DNA from: Mediannikoviicoccus vaginalis
GTDB taxonomy: Bacteria; Bacillota; Clostridia; Tissierellales; Peptoniphilaceae
DNA: 64,000 nucleotides
Direction: 5' to 3'
Assembly: GCF_928097925.1 (NCBI RefSeq)
Contig: NZ_CAKMRI010000001.1
Coordinates: 1,860,001 to 1,924,000 of the forward strand
This document shows, piece by piece, positions 56,177-64,000 of the stretch. A program made the position numbers and the translations under genes. The stretch's first letter is position 1. The number at the start of each line of letters is the position of its first letter. Below the pieces are notes generated by a model that did not search any database, was not told the DNA's origin, and saw only the letters and a program-made list of their open reading frames with translations.

Positions 56177-58477
56177 ATGGAAGATTTTAAGTTATCCGTT
56201 AGGGGTTTAATAGAATTTGTTATGAGAAGTGGAGATATTGACAACTCCTTTACCGACAGAGGTAGACTAAAGGAAGGTCAAAGAATTCATCAGAAGCTTC
56301 AAAAGGAATATGGCAAAAATTATGAAAAAGAGGTTCGTCTAGTAAACGAAACCTTTCATAAGGAATTGCTTTTTAAAGTGGAGGGGCGAGCTGACGGAAT
56401 TTTTAGAGAGGGTGACCACGCGCTTATTGACGAGATAAAGTCTACCACAAGGCCTTTAAAGGAACTAGAATATAATACAAACCCACTACACTGGGCACAG
56501 GCAAAGTGCTACGGATATTTTTATTGCATTCGTGAAGAACTTTCAAATATAGATTTGCAACTCACTTACTACAATGTGGAAAATAGTGAAATAAAGAGAA
56601 TTGTAAAAAACTTTTCATTTTTTGAACTAGAGGAGTTCTATTTAAACTTGCTTGATTTATACTTAGACTTTTCAATTATGATAGTTGAGTTTAGAAAGAA
56701 GAGGGACGAGAAGATAAAGTCCACCACATTTCCATTTCCAGTTTATAGAAAGGGACAGAGGGAACTTGCAGTTGCAGTTTACAATGTAATTTCTACCGAG
56801 AGTAGACTCTTTGTAGAAGCGCCAACGGGAATAGGAAAGACCATGTCCACAGTGTTTCCTTCAATAAAGGCACTGGGAAATAAATTGACAGACAAGATAT
56901 TTTACTTAACCGCCCGCTCCACAACAAAGGAGGAAGCCAACAAAGCGGTGGTTAGACTAATGGATAGAGGACTGGAACTTAAAACACTAACCATTACTGC
57001 AAAGGAAAAAATCTGTTTAAATGACGAAATAAAATGTAATCCCAAGGACTGTCCATATGCAAAGGGACATTTTGACAGAGTTAACGAAGCCATATTTGAC
57101 ATATATGAAAATGAAGATGTACTTAACACCGAAACCATACTGTCATATGCAAGAAAGCATAAAGTCTGTCCCATGGAGTTTCAACTTGATATGGCAAACT
57201 TCTCCGACCTAATTATCTGTGACTACAACTACTGCTTCGACCCAGCGGTGTACTTAAAGAGGTTTTTTGATGTAACAGTTGAAAGCTATACTTTTTTAAT
57301 TGACGAAGCACATAACCTTGTAGATAGAGCAAGGTCCATGTACTCGGCGGAGTTTTCTTTAAACAGCCTTCGGGAAATGACAGAGCTTTTTGAAGAAAAG
57401 CATGTAAAAATAATTAAGCAAATTGAAGAGCTTATAAAGTACTTAGAGAGTTTTAAACTTAACAACAAAACCACGGAAGTTGTAGAAGAGTATATTAACA
57501 TAAATTTTTTAGACGATTTAGAGATAACCCTTCGAATGTTGGAGAAGTTTTTGTCAAAAGAAAAAGAAGCGCCAAATTATGATAAAATTCTAGAAAATTA
57601 TTTTACACTTAAACATTTTTCTAGAATAACCGACTACTATGCAGATAACTACAGAACCTTGATTAGAACAGAGGAAGATGATAGAATTATGCAGTTACTC
57701 TGTTTAGACACTTCGCCAATATTAAAAAACATATTGAAGCGAGCAGAGTCGTCGGTATTTTTCTCAGCCACATTGTCACCAATGGACTTTTATGTGGATG
57801 TGTTTGGATGTAAAGATTCGGCGTATTATAGACTGAAACTTCCATCACCATTTAATCCCGACTATTTTAAAGCGGGCATAGTACCACTTTCAACGAGATA
57901 TTTAGACAGAGAAAAAAATTACGACAAAATTACGAAGGTATTAGAAAAATATGTAAATAGAGATGGAAACTTTTTGCTCTTCTTTCCATCATATAAATTT
58001 ATGACAGAGATTTATAATCGATTTGATAAAAGTGATAAAGACATTGCAGTTCAAAATAGAGTTATGACGGAAGAAGAAAGAAGGGAATTTTTAAGTCTCT
58101 TTACACAAAAGTCAAATAGAGTGGGATTTGTTGTGCTTGGTGGTGTTTTTTCAGAAGGAATTGACCTAGCGGGAGAAAGGCTTAAGGGAGTTGGAATAGT
58201 TTCCGTTGGTCTTCCAGGAATTTCTACACAGAGGGATTTGATTAAAGACTACTATGACGAAAAGGGCAAAAGAGGATTTGAATATGCCTATATCTACCCT
58301 GGCATGAACAAGGTGTGTCAGGCCTCTGGTCGTGTTATAAGAACGGCACAGGACAGGGGAGACTGCGTTTTAATAGACGACAGATTTCAAAATTATCCAT
58401 ATAGAAACTTATTACCTTCACATTGGAAAGACATAAGACTTTTCAGAAGACCAAGAGACTTAGACTATTTTTTATAA
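56177..58477 (+). CDS. PD-(D/E)XK nuclease fused to an XPD/DinG-type iron-sulfur helicase
   Basis: A 766-residue protein. Residues about 1-170 form a RecB/Cas4-like nuclease domain with EGQRIHQKLQK, KVEGRADGIF (Asp), LIDEIKSTTRP (E-x-K) and WAQAKCYGYFYC. Then a superfamily 2 helicase of the Rad3/XPD group: EAPTGIGKTMSTVF (Walker A, about 215), four cysteines of the [4Fe-4S] domain in KICLNDEIKCNPKDCPYAKG and KVCPMEF, FLIDEAHNLVDRA (DEAH), VFFSATLSPM, and the late SGRVIRTAQDRGDCVLIDDR. Probable role in DNA repair or processing of branched DNA. The MATE gene follows 10 bp later. Confidence 0.9.
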   Translation: MEDFKLSVRGLIEFVMRSGDIDNSFTDRGRLKEGQRIHQKLQKEYGKNYEKEVRLVNETFHKELLFKVEGRADGIFREGDHALIDEIKSTTRPLKELEYNTNPLHWAQAKCYGYFYCIREELSNIDLQLTYYNVENSEIKRIVKNFSFFELEEFYLNLLDLYLDFSIMIVEFRKKRDEKIKSTTFPFPVYRKGQRELAVAVYNVISTESRLFVEAPTGIGKTMSTVFPSIKALGNKLTDKIFYLTARSTTKEEANKAVVRLMDRGLELKTLTITAKEKICLNDEIKCNPKDCPYAKGHFDRVNEAIFDIYENEDVLNTETILSYARKHKVCPMEFQLDMANFSDLIICDYNYCFDPAVYLKRFFDVTVESYTFLIDEAHNLVDRARSMYSAEFSLNSLREMTELFEEKHVKIIKQIEELIKYLESFKLNNKTTEVVEEYININFLDDLEITLRMLEKFLSKEKEAPNYDKILENYFTLKHFSRITDYYADNYRTLIRTEEDDRIMQLLCLDTSPILKNILKRAESSVFFSATLSPMDFYVDVFGCKDSAYYRLKLPSPFNPDYFKAGIVPLSTRYLDREKNYDKITKVLEKYVNRDGNFLLFFPSYKFMTEIYNRFDKSDKDIAVQNRVMTEEERREFLSLFTQKSNRVGFVVLGGVFSEGIDLAGERLKGVGIVSVGLPGISTQRDLIKDYYDEKGKRGFEYAYIYPGMNKVCQASGRVIRTAQDRGDCVLIDDRFQNYPYRNLLPSHWKDIRLFRRPRDLDYFL

Positions 58478-58487
58478 GGAGAAGAAT

Positions 58488-59864
58488 ATGCTAAAATCAC
58501 AAATCCTAATGAAAGGCGATATAAAATCTGCCATAGTTAGAATGGCCATGCCCCTTATGGGAATAGCATTTATACAAATGGCATACAACCTAGTGGATTT
58601 AATTTGGCTTGGAAGACTTTCAACAGATGCTGTTGCAGCAGTTGGTACAGTTGGGTTCTTTATGTGGATGGCAAATGCAATCACACTTATTATAAAGACG
58701 GGAATGTCCGTGGAACTTGCCCAAGCTTATGGAAGAGGAAACAAAGATGAGATAGAAAAGATAACAATAGGTGGCCTACAACTAAATATCTTGCTATGGG
58801 CGCTTTTAACAACTTTTTTCATACTGGGAAGAGAGCATATATATGGATACTTCCATTTAGAAAAGGAAGTTTTTCGACTTGCACTGGACTATCACCTAAT
58901 CATATCCATTGGACTTATATTTACATTTTTATATCCATTTTTTAGTTCCCACTTCTACTCCCAAGGAAACAGTCATACGCCATTTAAGACTTCAATAATC
59001 GCCCTTATTTTTAATATCATAATGGACCCGATTTTAATCTTTGGCGTTGGACCAATAAAGGGAATGGGAATAAAGGGTGCGGCCCTGGCAACTGTCCTGG
59101 CACAGGCTCTGGCAGTTTGTATTTACATCTACATTGGAATTAAATATCGAGAAGCCTACATGAAATACAATTACTTTAAGAAGATCGAGTTTCAAAATGC
59201 AAAGGAGATTTTCAAACTGGGCATAGCACCATGTGGCCAGTCACTTATACACAACTTAGTTTCCATCAAGCTAAACAAATACATCGCCATATATGGAACT
59301 GTAGGCCTAGCAACCTACGCCATAGGATCACAAATAGAATCCATATCGTGGATGTCTTCAGAAGGGTTTGCCACAGCATTTACCACATTCTTTGGACAAA
59401 ACTATGGCGCAAAAAATTACGAAAGACTTGAAAAGGGTAAATGGGTCTGCATAAAGCTAACACTTATAATCGGTATAATAGCCACAGCAGTACTAATGCT
59501 TGGATCAAAGAGCCTCTTTAAAATATTTACGCCAAATGATCCAAGGGTTATAGCAGAAGGAACAATCTATCTACTAATTTTAGGTTCAACAACCATACTA
59601 ATGTCACAGGAAATAGGTGTTTCGGGAATGTTAAACGGACTGGGACTAACTAGATACCCTGCAATGGTTTCAGCTGTGTTCAATGTAATGAGAGTGCCAA
59701 TGGCATACTTCCTAATGAAGGTTTTTGAACTAAAGGGAATTTGGATAAGCATGTCCGCTTCACAAGCGCTAAAGGGAATATTCCTATTGGGAATACTTGC
59801 ATATATACAAAAGAAAACAGACGGATTTAGAAATAATATGGAAAGGTATATAAAAAAGAGATGA
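58488..59864 (+). CDS. MATE family efflux transporter
   Basis: A 458-residue membrane protein with 12 predicted helices: KSAIVRMAMPLMGIAFIQMA and YNLVDLIWLGRLSTDAVAAV at the start and the repeated-half motif in SEGFATAFTTFFGQNYGAKN. It exports cationic drugs or metabolites using Na+ or H+. Overlaps the rlmD-like gene by 4 bp. Confidence 0.93.
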   Translation: MLKSQILMKGDIKSAIVRMAMPLMGIAFIQMAYNLVDLIWLGRLSTDAVAAVGTVGFFMWMANAITLIIKTGMSVELAQAYGRGNKDEIEKITIGGLQLNILLWALLTTFFILGREHIYGYFHLEKEVFRLALDYHLIISIGLIFTFLYPFFSSHFYSQGNSHTPFKTSIIALIFNIIMDPILIFGVGPIKGMGIKGAALATVLAQALAVCIYIYIGIKYREAYMKYNYFKKIEFQNAKEIFKLGIAPCGQSLIHNLVSIKLNKYIAIYGTVGLATYAIGSQIESISWMSSEGFATAFTTFFGQNYGAKNYERLEKGKWVCIKLTLIIGIIATAVLMLGSKSLFKIFTPNDPRVIAEGTIYLLILGSTTILMSQEIGVSGMLNGLGLTRYPAMVSAVFNVMRVPMAYFLMKVFELKGIWISMSASQALKGIFLLGILAYIQKKTDGFRNNMERYIKKR

Positions 59865-61483
59865 GAAAGAAAAAAGAGATTATAGCAACAATTGCATCAA
59901 CAGAATTTCCAAACAAATCCATAGTAAAGCATAACGATAGAATATATAAATTCAAAGGTGGAATCCCGGGGCAAGTTGTAAAGATTTTACCAAAGAGAAA
60001 AAAGAATAGCTACACTGAAGCAAAACTTGTGGAAGTTTTAGAAAAATCTGAATTGGAAACCCACGAAACCTGTGATGTGTTCGGAAGATGTGGCGGATGT
60101 GCATACCAATCCATATCTTATGATGATGAAATCAAAATAAAAGTAGATGGAATAAAAAAACTTTATAATGGGCTATACGATGGTGAAATTAAAGTAAACC
60201 CAGCAAAGTTCATAAAGGGCTACAGAAATAAAATGGAGTACTCCTTTGGTGATCAAGAAATAGGCGGGCCAATCTTTTTAGGAATGCATACAAAGGGAAA
60301 GTTTTATGAAATAACACCAACATTAAATTGTAATATAGTTCCAGAAGGCTTTGAAATAATACGTCAAAAGGCTCAAGAGTATGCAAGGGAAAAAGAATTC
60401 GACTTCTACAGAATAAAAACCCACAAGGGATTTTTAAGACATTTGGTTTTAAAATATTCCTTTAGTGAAGACGCCTACATGATTAACATTGTAACATCAT
60501 CCCAGGGAGAACTTTATAAAGAAGACTTTTTAAAATCTTTAGAAGAACTTGAAATAAAAGACAAAATAAAAAGCGTTCTTCACACAACTAACGACTCCAT
60601 GTCTGACTCAGTACAGGCAGATAAGGTAGAAGTTCTATTAGGAGACAGCTACCTAGTGGAAGAGATGTTTGGACTAAAATTTCATATAGGTCCATTTTCA
60701 TTCTTCCAACCAAACCCTATTATGGCAAAAGAACTTTACAAAATTGCACTTAACATGGCGGGAGATATCCACGACAAAACAGTATTCGATTTATACTCAG
60801 GTACAGGAACCATTAGCCAAATATTTTCAAAAAAAGCAAAGAGAGTATATGGAATTGAAATAGTGGAAGAAGCGGTGGAAAAAGCAAAAGAGTCAGCAAG
60901 ACTTAATGAAATAGAAAACTGCGAATTTATTGCAGGAGACGTCCTTGAAAAGATAGACGAATTAAAAGAACTTGCAGACATAATAGTCCTTGACCCACCA
61001 AGAGAGGGAATCCATCCAAAGGCAATTAAAAAAATAATTGACATAAAACCAGAAAAATTTGTCTATATTTCATGCAATCCAGTAACACAAGCAAGAGACC
61101 TTGAGATAATGAAAGAAAATGGATATGAAATAGAAGATGTGGAGATACTTGATCAATTTCCAAGGACGACACATTGTGAGACGGTAGCTCTGTTGTCCAA
61201 ACTTGATGTCGATAAGCATATAGATGTTGAAATTAAGCTGGATGAGCTTGATTTGACAAGTGCAGAGAGTAAGGCTACTTATGCACAAATCAAAGAATAT
61301 GTTTGGAATAAATTTGGATTAAAAGTACCTACACTATATATTGCTCAGATTAAAAAGAAATGTGGAATAGAATTACGAGAACATTACAACAAGTCTAAAA
61401 AGGAGAAACAAATTATTCCACAGTGTACACCTGAAAAAGAAGAAGCCATCATGGATGCTTTGAGACACTTCAAAATGATTTAA
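59861..61483 (+). CDS. rlmD: 23S rRNA (uracil-5-)-methyltransferase RlmD/RumA with C-terminal extension
   Basis: A 540-residue enzyme. An N-terminal TRAM domain; an iron-sulfur cysteine group CDVFGRCGGCAYQ plus a later NCN; SAM site FDLYSGTGTISQIFSKKAKR; the catalytic Cys in FVYISCNPVTQARDL; and FPRTTHCETVALLSKL, where the ordinary enzyme ends. About 95 further residues (SAESKATYAQIKEYVWNKFG, TLYIAQIKKKCGIELREHYN, CTPEKEEAIMDALRHF) form an extra domain often seen at the ends of such genes in clostridial mobile elements. Codon use changes near 61140. It marks the border of the mobile DNA. Confidence 0.88.
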   Translation: MRKKKEIIATIASTEFPNKSIVKHNDRIYKFKGGIPGQVVKILPKRKKNSYTEAKLVEVLEKSELETHETCDVFGRCGGCAYQSISYDDEIKIKVDGIKKLYNGLYDGEIKVNPAKFIKGYRNKMEYSFGDQEIGGPIFLGMHTKGKFYEITPTLNCNIVPEGFEIIRQKAQEYAREKEFDFYRIKTHKGFLRHLVLKYSFSEDAYMINIVTSSQGELYKEDFLKSLEELEIKDKIKSVLHTTNDSMSDSVQADKVEVLLGDSYLVEEMFGLKFHIGPFSFFQPNPIMAKELYKIALNMAGDIHDKTVFDLYSGTGTISQIFSKKAKRVYGIEIVEEAVEKAKESARLNEIENCEFIAGDVLEKIDELKELADIIVLDPPREGIHPKAIKKIIDIKPEKFVYISCNPVTQARDLEIMKENGYEIEDVEILDQFPRTTHCETVALLSKLDVDKHIDVEIKLDELDLTSAESKATYAQIKEYVWNKFGLKVPTLYIAQIKKKCGIELREHYNKSKKEKQIIPQCTPEKEEAIMDALRHFKMI

Positions 61484-61548
61484 TAGAAAAGAATGACAGC
61501 ATATGACTTTCTGCATTTATTACATTCCTACTTGGTATTGGAACCGCG

Positions 61549-61743
61549 TTGTTGTATATCATTATGGTGTTCTGCTTATTTTGGGCGTTATTTTCTTTTA
61601 TTCAAGGAGAAGTCGGAATAGGTATTTTTGGTTTGGTTATTGGTTTCCTATTTAGTCCTTACGGACTTCCGATAGTAGGAGTAACTGTGATAGCGTTTAT
61701 TGAATTGATAAATGATAAAATTAAAGCGGTTTTGATAAATTAG
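61549..61743 (+). pseudogene. Truncated CD1845-like ICE membrane protein
   Basis: A 64-codon frame with LFSFIQGEVGIGIFGLVIGF and LFSPYGLPIVGVTVI, which are the last two helices of CD1845-family proteins of Tn1549/CTn-type elements. The matching frame continues upstream as SAFITFLLGIGTALLYIIMV back to a stop near 61510, without a start. The N-terminal half is missing, so it is a remnant although the ATG at 61549 could still be used. Confidence 0.6.
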
Positions 61744-61762
61744 TATTTGTCAAGGAGGGAAT

Positions 61763-61951
61763 ATGGATTTTAGTAGGATGATTCCTGAATTATCAGTTTT
61801 TGATATTAATCTGAAAAGAACTCATAGTCTAATAACAAGAGGAGCAATCTTAGAAAGCCTTATAGAAAATGTAGAAGATTTAACAGATGAAGAAATAAAA
61901 ATCCTAGAAAAGCAACAAAGACAAAAGAATTTAAAAAAACACCTAGAATAA
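61763..61951 (+). CDS. Chimeric small ORF: VOC-like N-terminus joined to a DUF3847-like C-terminus
   Basis: A 62-residue frame with a real ribosome site (AAGGAGGG). The first 16-17 residues (MDFSRMIPELSVFDINL) look like the start of a VOC/glyoxalase protein; from residue 18 on (KRTHSLITRGAILESLIENV) it is almost the same as the C-terminal half of the DUF3847 protein near the window end. A deletion probably joined two genes. Function unlikely. Confidence 0.55.
   Translation: MDFSRMIPELSVFDINLKRTHSLITRGAILESLIENVEDLTDEEIKILEKQQRQKNLKKHLE
61815..61906 (+). repeat. Copy 1 of a 92-bp direct repeat
   Basis: Matches 63702-63793 with six differences in 92 positions. It is the coding sequence for THxLITRGAILESLIEN in both small ORFs. 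Confidence 0.85.
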
Positions 61952-61979
61952 TAAGATAAAGAGGAGGTAAACTAAATTA

Positions 61980-62474
61980 ATGAAAACACTTGGTATGTTA
62001 ACAATCATCTGCTTAACAACATCAATTATGATGGTGAATTTTATACTTATTATACCAAAATTTGGCTCGAAGCATTTCGGCGCACCTGATGATATCAAAG
62101 TTATGATGAGTAAGTTGCCAGATAAACCGATTTGGGTCAATATAATCGGCGGACTTATCATGATACTTGGATTGCTAGCCATTGCAGCCGTTCTAGGCTG
62201 GGCAATTGTTGATACAGTAAAATTTAATTTAACTTTTCAGCAAGCCTTTGTTAGATTTTTAATACTATTTGAAGGATATAAGCTTTTTGATATTATATTT
62301 TTTGATTATCTCATGCTTACCAAGTTAAAATTGCCGACTAAAGTTTACCCAGAGACGGTTGGTGCTAAGGGGTATGATAATTTTGGTTTTAATGGGAAAA
62401 GTCAGATTGCAAAAATTATAATCTTCTTTTTCGTGAGCCTAATTTTGGCATATTTACTGACCGCTTTGGTTTAA
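61980..62474 (+). CDS. Membrane protein, unknown, four helices
   Basis: A 164-residue protein with hydrophobic segments near residues 5-27, 50-75, 88-112 and 143-162 and a Pro/Gly-rich loop between the third and fourth. GAGGAGG lies 10 nt ahead of the ATG. Family not recognised. It lies among conjugative-element remnants, so it may be cargo. Confidence 0.65.
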   Translation: MKTLGMLTIICLTTSIMMVNFILIIPKFGSKHFGAPDDIKVMMSKLPDKPIWVNIIGGLIMILGLLAIAAVLGWAIVDTVKFNLTFQQAFVRFLILFEGYKLFDIIFFDYLMLTKLKLPTKVYPETVGAKGYDNFGFNGKSQIAKIIIFFFVSLILAYLLTALV

Positions 62475-62538
62475 CTAAAAATTCATAACTTGTAATGTTA
62501 AGTTCAACTTATTGGCTATTTGTTTTAAGGGGCTGTAG

Positions 62539-62691
62539 CTTAAAAAGAACCAATTATCAGAAATAGATAGAAGCCATGAACAGTTATATGAAGATAGGTT
62601 AGAGGGAAATATAAGTGAAAGAAACTTCAATTTAATGAATGTGAGCATATCTAAAAAACAAGACAAGAACCATTCCTATAGGAATGGCTAA
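62539..62691 (+). pseudogene. Fragment of a large serine recombinase
   Basis: A 50-codon open stretch without a start: SEIDRSHEQLYEDRLEGNIS followed by ERNFNLMNVSISKKQDKN. This pattern (charged helix, LYED...G.IS...F) is the coiled region near the C-terminus of TnpX/Tn916-type serine recombinases. Only a short piece remains. A long minus-strand frame over it is not a gene. Confidence 0.55.
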
Positions 62692-62701
62692 ATACTGACA
62701 C

Positions 62702-62750
62702 AAAAAAATGTATCAACCTTTGCCCTTTTATCAGGATTTAGGTTGATACA
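62702..62750 (-). terminator. Terminator of dps
   Basis: Read on the minus strand: TGTATCAACCT and AGGTTGATACA form a perfect 11-bp stem with a 20-nt loop, followed by seven T residues. Confidence 0.75.
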
Positions 62751-62817
62751 CAAAATTATTTATAGATCCTAATTATAGGATGACAGTAATTCAAAGTTTT
62801 GCAATAGTTTATTTTGC

Positions 62818-63246
62818 CTATTTAAGGCTTGATTCCACAAACCAAATTTGTTTGTTGTAGTCCTCTATATGATTTTCCATAGCATTAGCTACAGGGAAAT
62901 TATCAGCTTCATCCGCTTCTTTTCTAATCTCTAGTGCGAGTTCTTTTTGAAGTTTTATGTCAGATAGGACTATTTCTAATGCTTCTTTAATAGATATTTC
63001 TTTAGAAGTTTCAATCTCTTTGATTGTAGAAATTTCTAAATATTCTTTTAGATTAGCAACTGGAAATTCTCCAGATATTCTGATAAGCTCAGCAACTTCA
63101 TCAAGTCTTTCACCAGCCTTATCATATTCAGATTCAAGATACTCATGTACAGATACAAATTGAGAGCCTACGATATTCCAATGTAGATTATGGATTTTAA
63201 TGTTTATTACTGCAAGATTTGCAAGATATGTGTTTAATTTTGTCAT
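62818..63246 (-). CDS. dps: Dps family DNA-protecting ferritin
   Basis: A 142-residue protein from MTKLNTYLANLAV (GTGAGGAAT upstream). Dps signature: IKIHNLHWNIVGSQFVSVHE with the ferroxidase His, then EYDKAGERLDEVAELI with Asp/Glu. It stores iron while using up peroxide and shields DNA. Its promoter carries a Fur/PerR-like box. Intact and complete, unlike the mobile remnants around it. Confidence 0.93.
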   Translation of the reverse strand: MTKLNTYLANLAVINIKIHNLHWNIVGSQFVSVHEYLESEYDKAGERLDEVAELIRISGEFPVANLKEYLEISTIKEIETSKEISIKEALEIVLSDIKLQKELALEIRKEADEADNFPVANAMENHIEDYNKQIWFVESSLK

Positions 63247-63265
63247 TTTATTCCTCACTTTCAAA

Positions 63266-63311
63266 TGATTTTAATTATCATTATTATATGCAATAATAAA
63301 AAACAAGTCAA
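63266..63311 (-). promoter_or_regulatory. dps promoter with Fur/PerR-like box
   Basis: On the minus strand TTGACT (63306-63311) and TATAAT (63283-63288) are 17 bp apart. Just downstream TGATAATTAAAATCA (63266-63280) matches the 7-1-7 Fur/PerR consensus in 12 of 14 arm positions. A bound repressor would stop initiation; peroxide or low iron would release it. Confidence 0.65.
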
Positions 63312-63362
63312 GTCTATAATATTGAATAAAATTACTAGAAAATATTTATTATTTCATCCTAA

Positions 63363-63494
63363 TATCGTAAAAATGAACAGAAGAAAATTATTTCAGAGAT
63401 ACAAAATCACATCATGCAACAAAAAGGAATAGATAGAAAGATAGAATCTATACAAAAGGAAATATTAGATATTATCGAAAAGAGTATTATATAA
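63363..63494 (+). pseudogene. C-terminal fragment of an unknown mobile-element protein
   Basis: An open stretch with NEQKKIISEIQNHIMQQKGI and DRKIESIQKEILDIIEKSII-stop, no start in good context (an inner ATG at 63414 lacks a ribosome site). The charged-helix style fits a relaxase or recombinase tail. It fills the 63265-63565 gap apart from the following terminator. Confidence 0.35.
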
Positions 63495-63514
63495 ATTTAA
63501 TAATGAAACTTTGA

Positions 63515-63544
63515 AAGGGATAGCAGAAATGTTATCTCTTTTTT
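63515..63544 (+). terminator. Terminator
   Basis: AAGGGATA/TATCTCTT (one wobble), 10-nt loop, T run. Confidence 0.65.
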
Positions 63545-63565
63545 AATACAAGAAAGGAGATCAGT

Positions 63566-63856
63566 ATGAAAAAATTAGAACAAATAAGACAAGAGTCAAA
63601 AGAAATAAAAGATAAAATTGATGATACAGAGGAAAGATTAAGGCAACTAAAAAATCAAGAAAAGAAGATATTAAAACAAGACATAGAAAAAAGAAGAAAA
63701 GAAAGAACTCATAGGCTCATAACAAGAGGAGCAATCTTAGAAAGCCTTATAGAAAATTCAGAAGAACTAACAGATGAAGAAATAAAAATCCTATTAAAAG
63801 AAGCAACAGAGACAAAAGAATTTAAAGAAACAATAAAAATAATCAGAGAAAATTAG
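63566..63856 (+). CDS. DUF3847 family conjugative-element protein
   Basis: A 96-residue, highly charged coiled-coil protein: MKKLEQIRQESKEIKDKIDD, then ERLRQLKNQEKKIL, RTHRLITRGAILESLIEN and LTDEEIKILLKEATET. DUF3847 proteins lie directly upstream of MobA/MobL relaxase genes in clostridial ICEs and mobilizable plasmids. The layout here (oriT-like DNA right after it) fits that. Good AAGGAG ribosome site. Confidence 0.8.
   Translation: MKKLEQIRQESKEIKDKIDDTEERLRQLKNQEKKILKQDIEKRRKERTHRLITRGAILESLIENSEELTDEEIKILLKEATETKEFKETIKIIREN
63702..63793 (+). repeat. Copy 2 of a 92-bp direct repeat
   Basis: See 61815-61906. The two copies flank the dps segment and could recombine to delete or duplicate it. 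Confidence 0.85.
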
Positions 63857-63878
63857 GAAAAATAAAATAATCAAATCT

Positions 63879-63960
63879 CCCTTAGATTTTCTAAGGGCGC
63901 AATTATACACCCTAAAGGGTGCTTGCGTCCTGCGGAGCCAAACCCTTGCAGCGACCAACA
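63879..63960 (+). other. Candidate origin of transfer (oriT) region
   Basis: Two hairpins lie in a row: CCCTTAGA/TCTAAGGG (63879-63897) and CACCCT/AGGGTG (63908-63921), followed by GCTTGCGTCCTGCGGAGCC. This GC-richer block directly after DUF3847 is the place and style of oriT/nic segments upstream of MobL-type relaxases in clostridial elements. The relaxase gene would lie beyond the window. Confidence 0.45.
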
Positions 63961-64000
63961 ACCATTCGCTTTTTAAAAGTCAAGGGTAAATAAACTCGCT

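Noticed and set aside
62475-62666. 63-codon minus-strand frame
   Set aside because: The plus strand reads a recognisable serine recombinase fragment; the minus frame has no ribosome site or family.

Overview
The DNA is AT-rich throughout, and the gene repertoire is that of an anaerobic, low-GC member of the Bacillota (Firmicutes). The best fit is the Clostridia/Tissierellia side, for example a Peptoniphilaceae-like anaerobic coccus. Reasons: AGGAGG-type ribosome sites nearly everywhere, an iron-dependent butanol-type dehydrogenase, a NuoE-like [2Fe-2S] subunit standing alone, DUF1836 and DegV genes, an EcfA1-EcfA2-EcfT-TruA cluster, a CD3073/CD3072-type ECF S-component plus desulfidase pair, and conjugative-element debris of the kind common in gut and mucosal Clostridia. 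The genus call is inference; no rRNA or tRNA gene was seen.

Layout. 1-1.8 kb: the end of a TraX-like acyltransferase, then an IS110-type element with a long 5' non-coding region that could hold its guide (bridge) RNA. 1.8-10.1 kb: metabolic and membrane genes (NuoE-like protein, two hydrolase-type enzymes, RCK-type K+ channel, phospholipase D-like protein, gluzincin peptidase), a PadR/DUF2812 operon under a perfect palindromic operator, and an iron alcohol dehydrogenase. 10.2-15.4 kb: a self-regulated TetR, MMPL transporter and Leu/Gly heptad-repeat exported protein operon. 15.5-27.9 kb: DUF1836-DegV, an MFS transporter, an S66 peptidase, a hypoxanthine-DNA glycosylase, an OYE-type flavin reductase, an ABC-F protein with a possible translational attenuator, a lipoprotein, a lipase-like hydrolase, a second TetR-controlled membrane operon, and a half-length AI-2E exporter.

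27.9-39.0 kb: a complete type I-E CRISPR-Cas locus in one transcriptional direction (cas3, cas8e, cas11e, cas7e, cas5e, cas6e, cas1, cas2 fused to a DEDDh exonuclease). A 20-repeat array starts only 20 bp after cas2, and a detached 3-repeat satellite array follows. Two spacers of the main array overlap by 14 nt on opposite strands, so they sample one target. Downstream of the satellite array (38.5-39.7 kb) lies a strip of tiny genes. Three are damaged, and one 41-codon gene is intact. 39.8-47.2 kb: rpoB and rpoC form a free-standing unit with their own promoter, cut off from the usual ribosomal protein neighbours. 47.2-56 kb: DUF436, ECF energizing module, truA, HAD phosphatase, an amino-acid ABC transporter whose binding protein is fused to its permease, the CD3073/CD3072 pair, and an ANT(6)-like protein with a broken catalytic motif. 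56.2-61.5 kb: a PD-(D/E)XK nuclease-helicase fusion, a MATE pump, and an RlmD/RumA-type methyltransferase with a C-terminal extension. From about 61.5 kb to the end: scrambled remains of integrative conjugative elements (truncated CD1845-like protein, chimeric ORF, serine recombinase fragment, DUF3847 protein, oriT-like segment) around an intact dps gene under a Fur/PerR-like box.

Functional links. The cas genes form one operon with overlapping or abutting frames, and the array orientation (repeat ending GGGGTGATCC) agrees with transcription continuing from cas2. EcfA1A2T can energize the S component found 4 kb away. Three separate local regulators (PadR and two TetR) each have visible palindromic operators at the promoter of their own operon. 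Coding starts were moved from the longest frame to the best ribosome-site start where stated.
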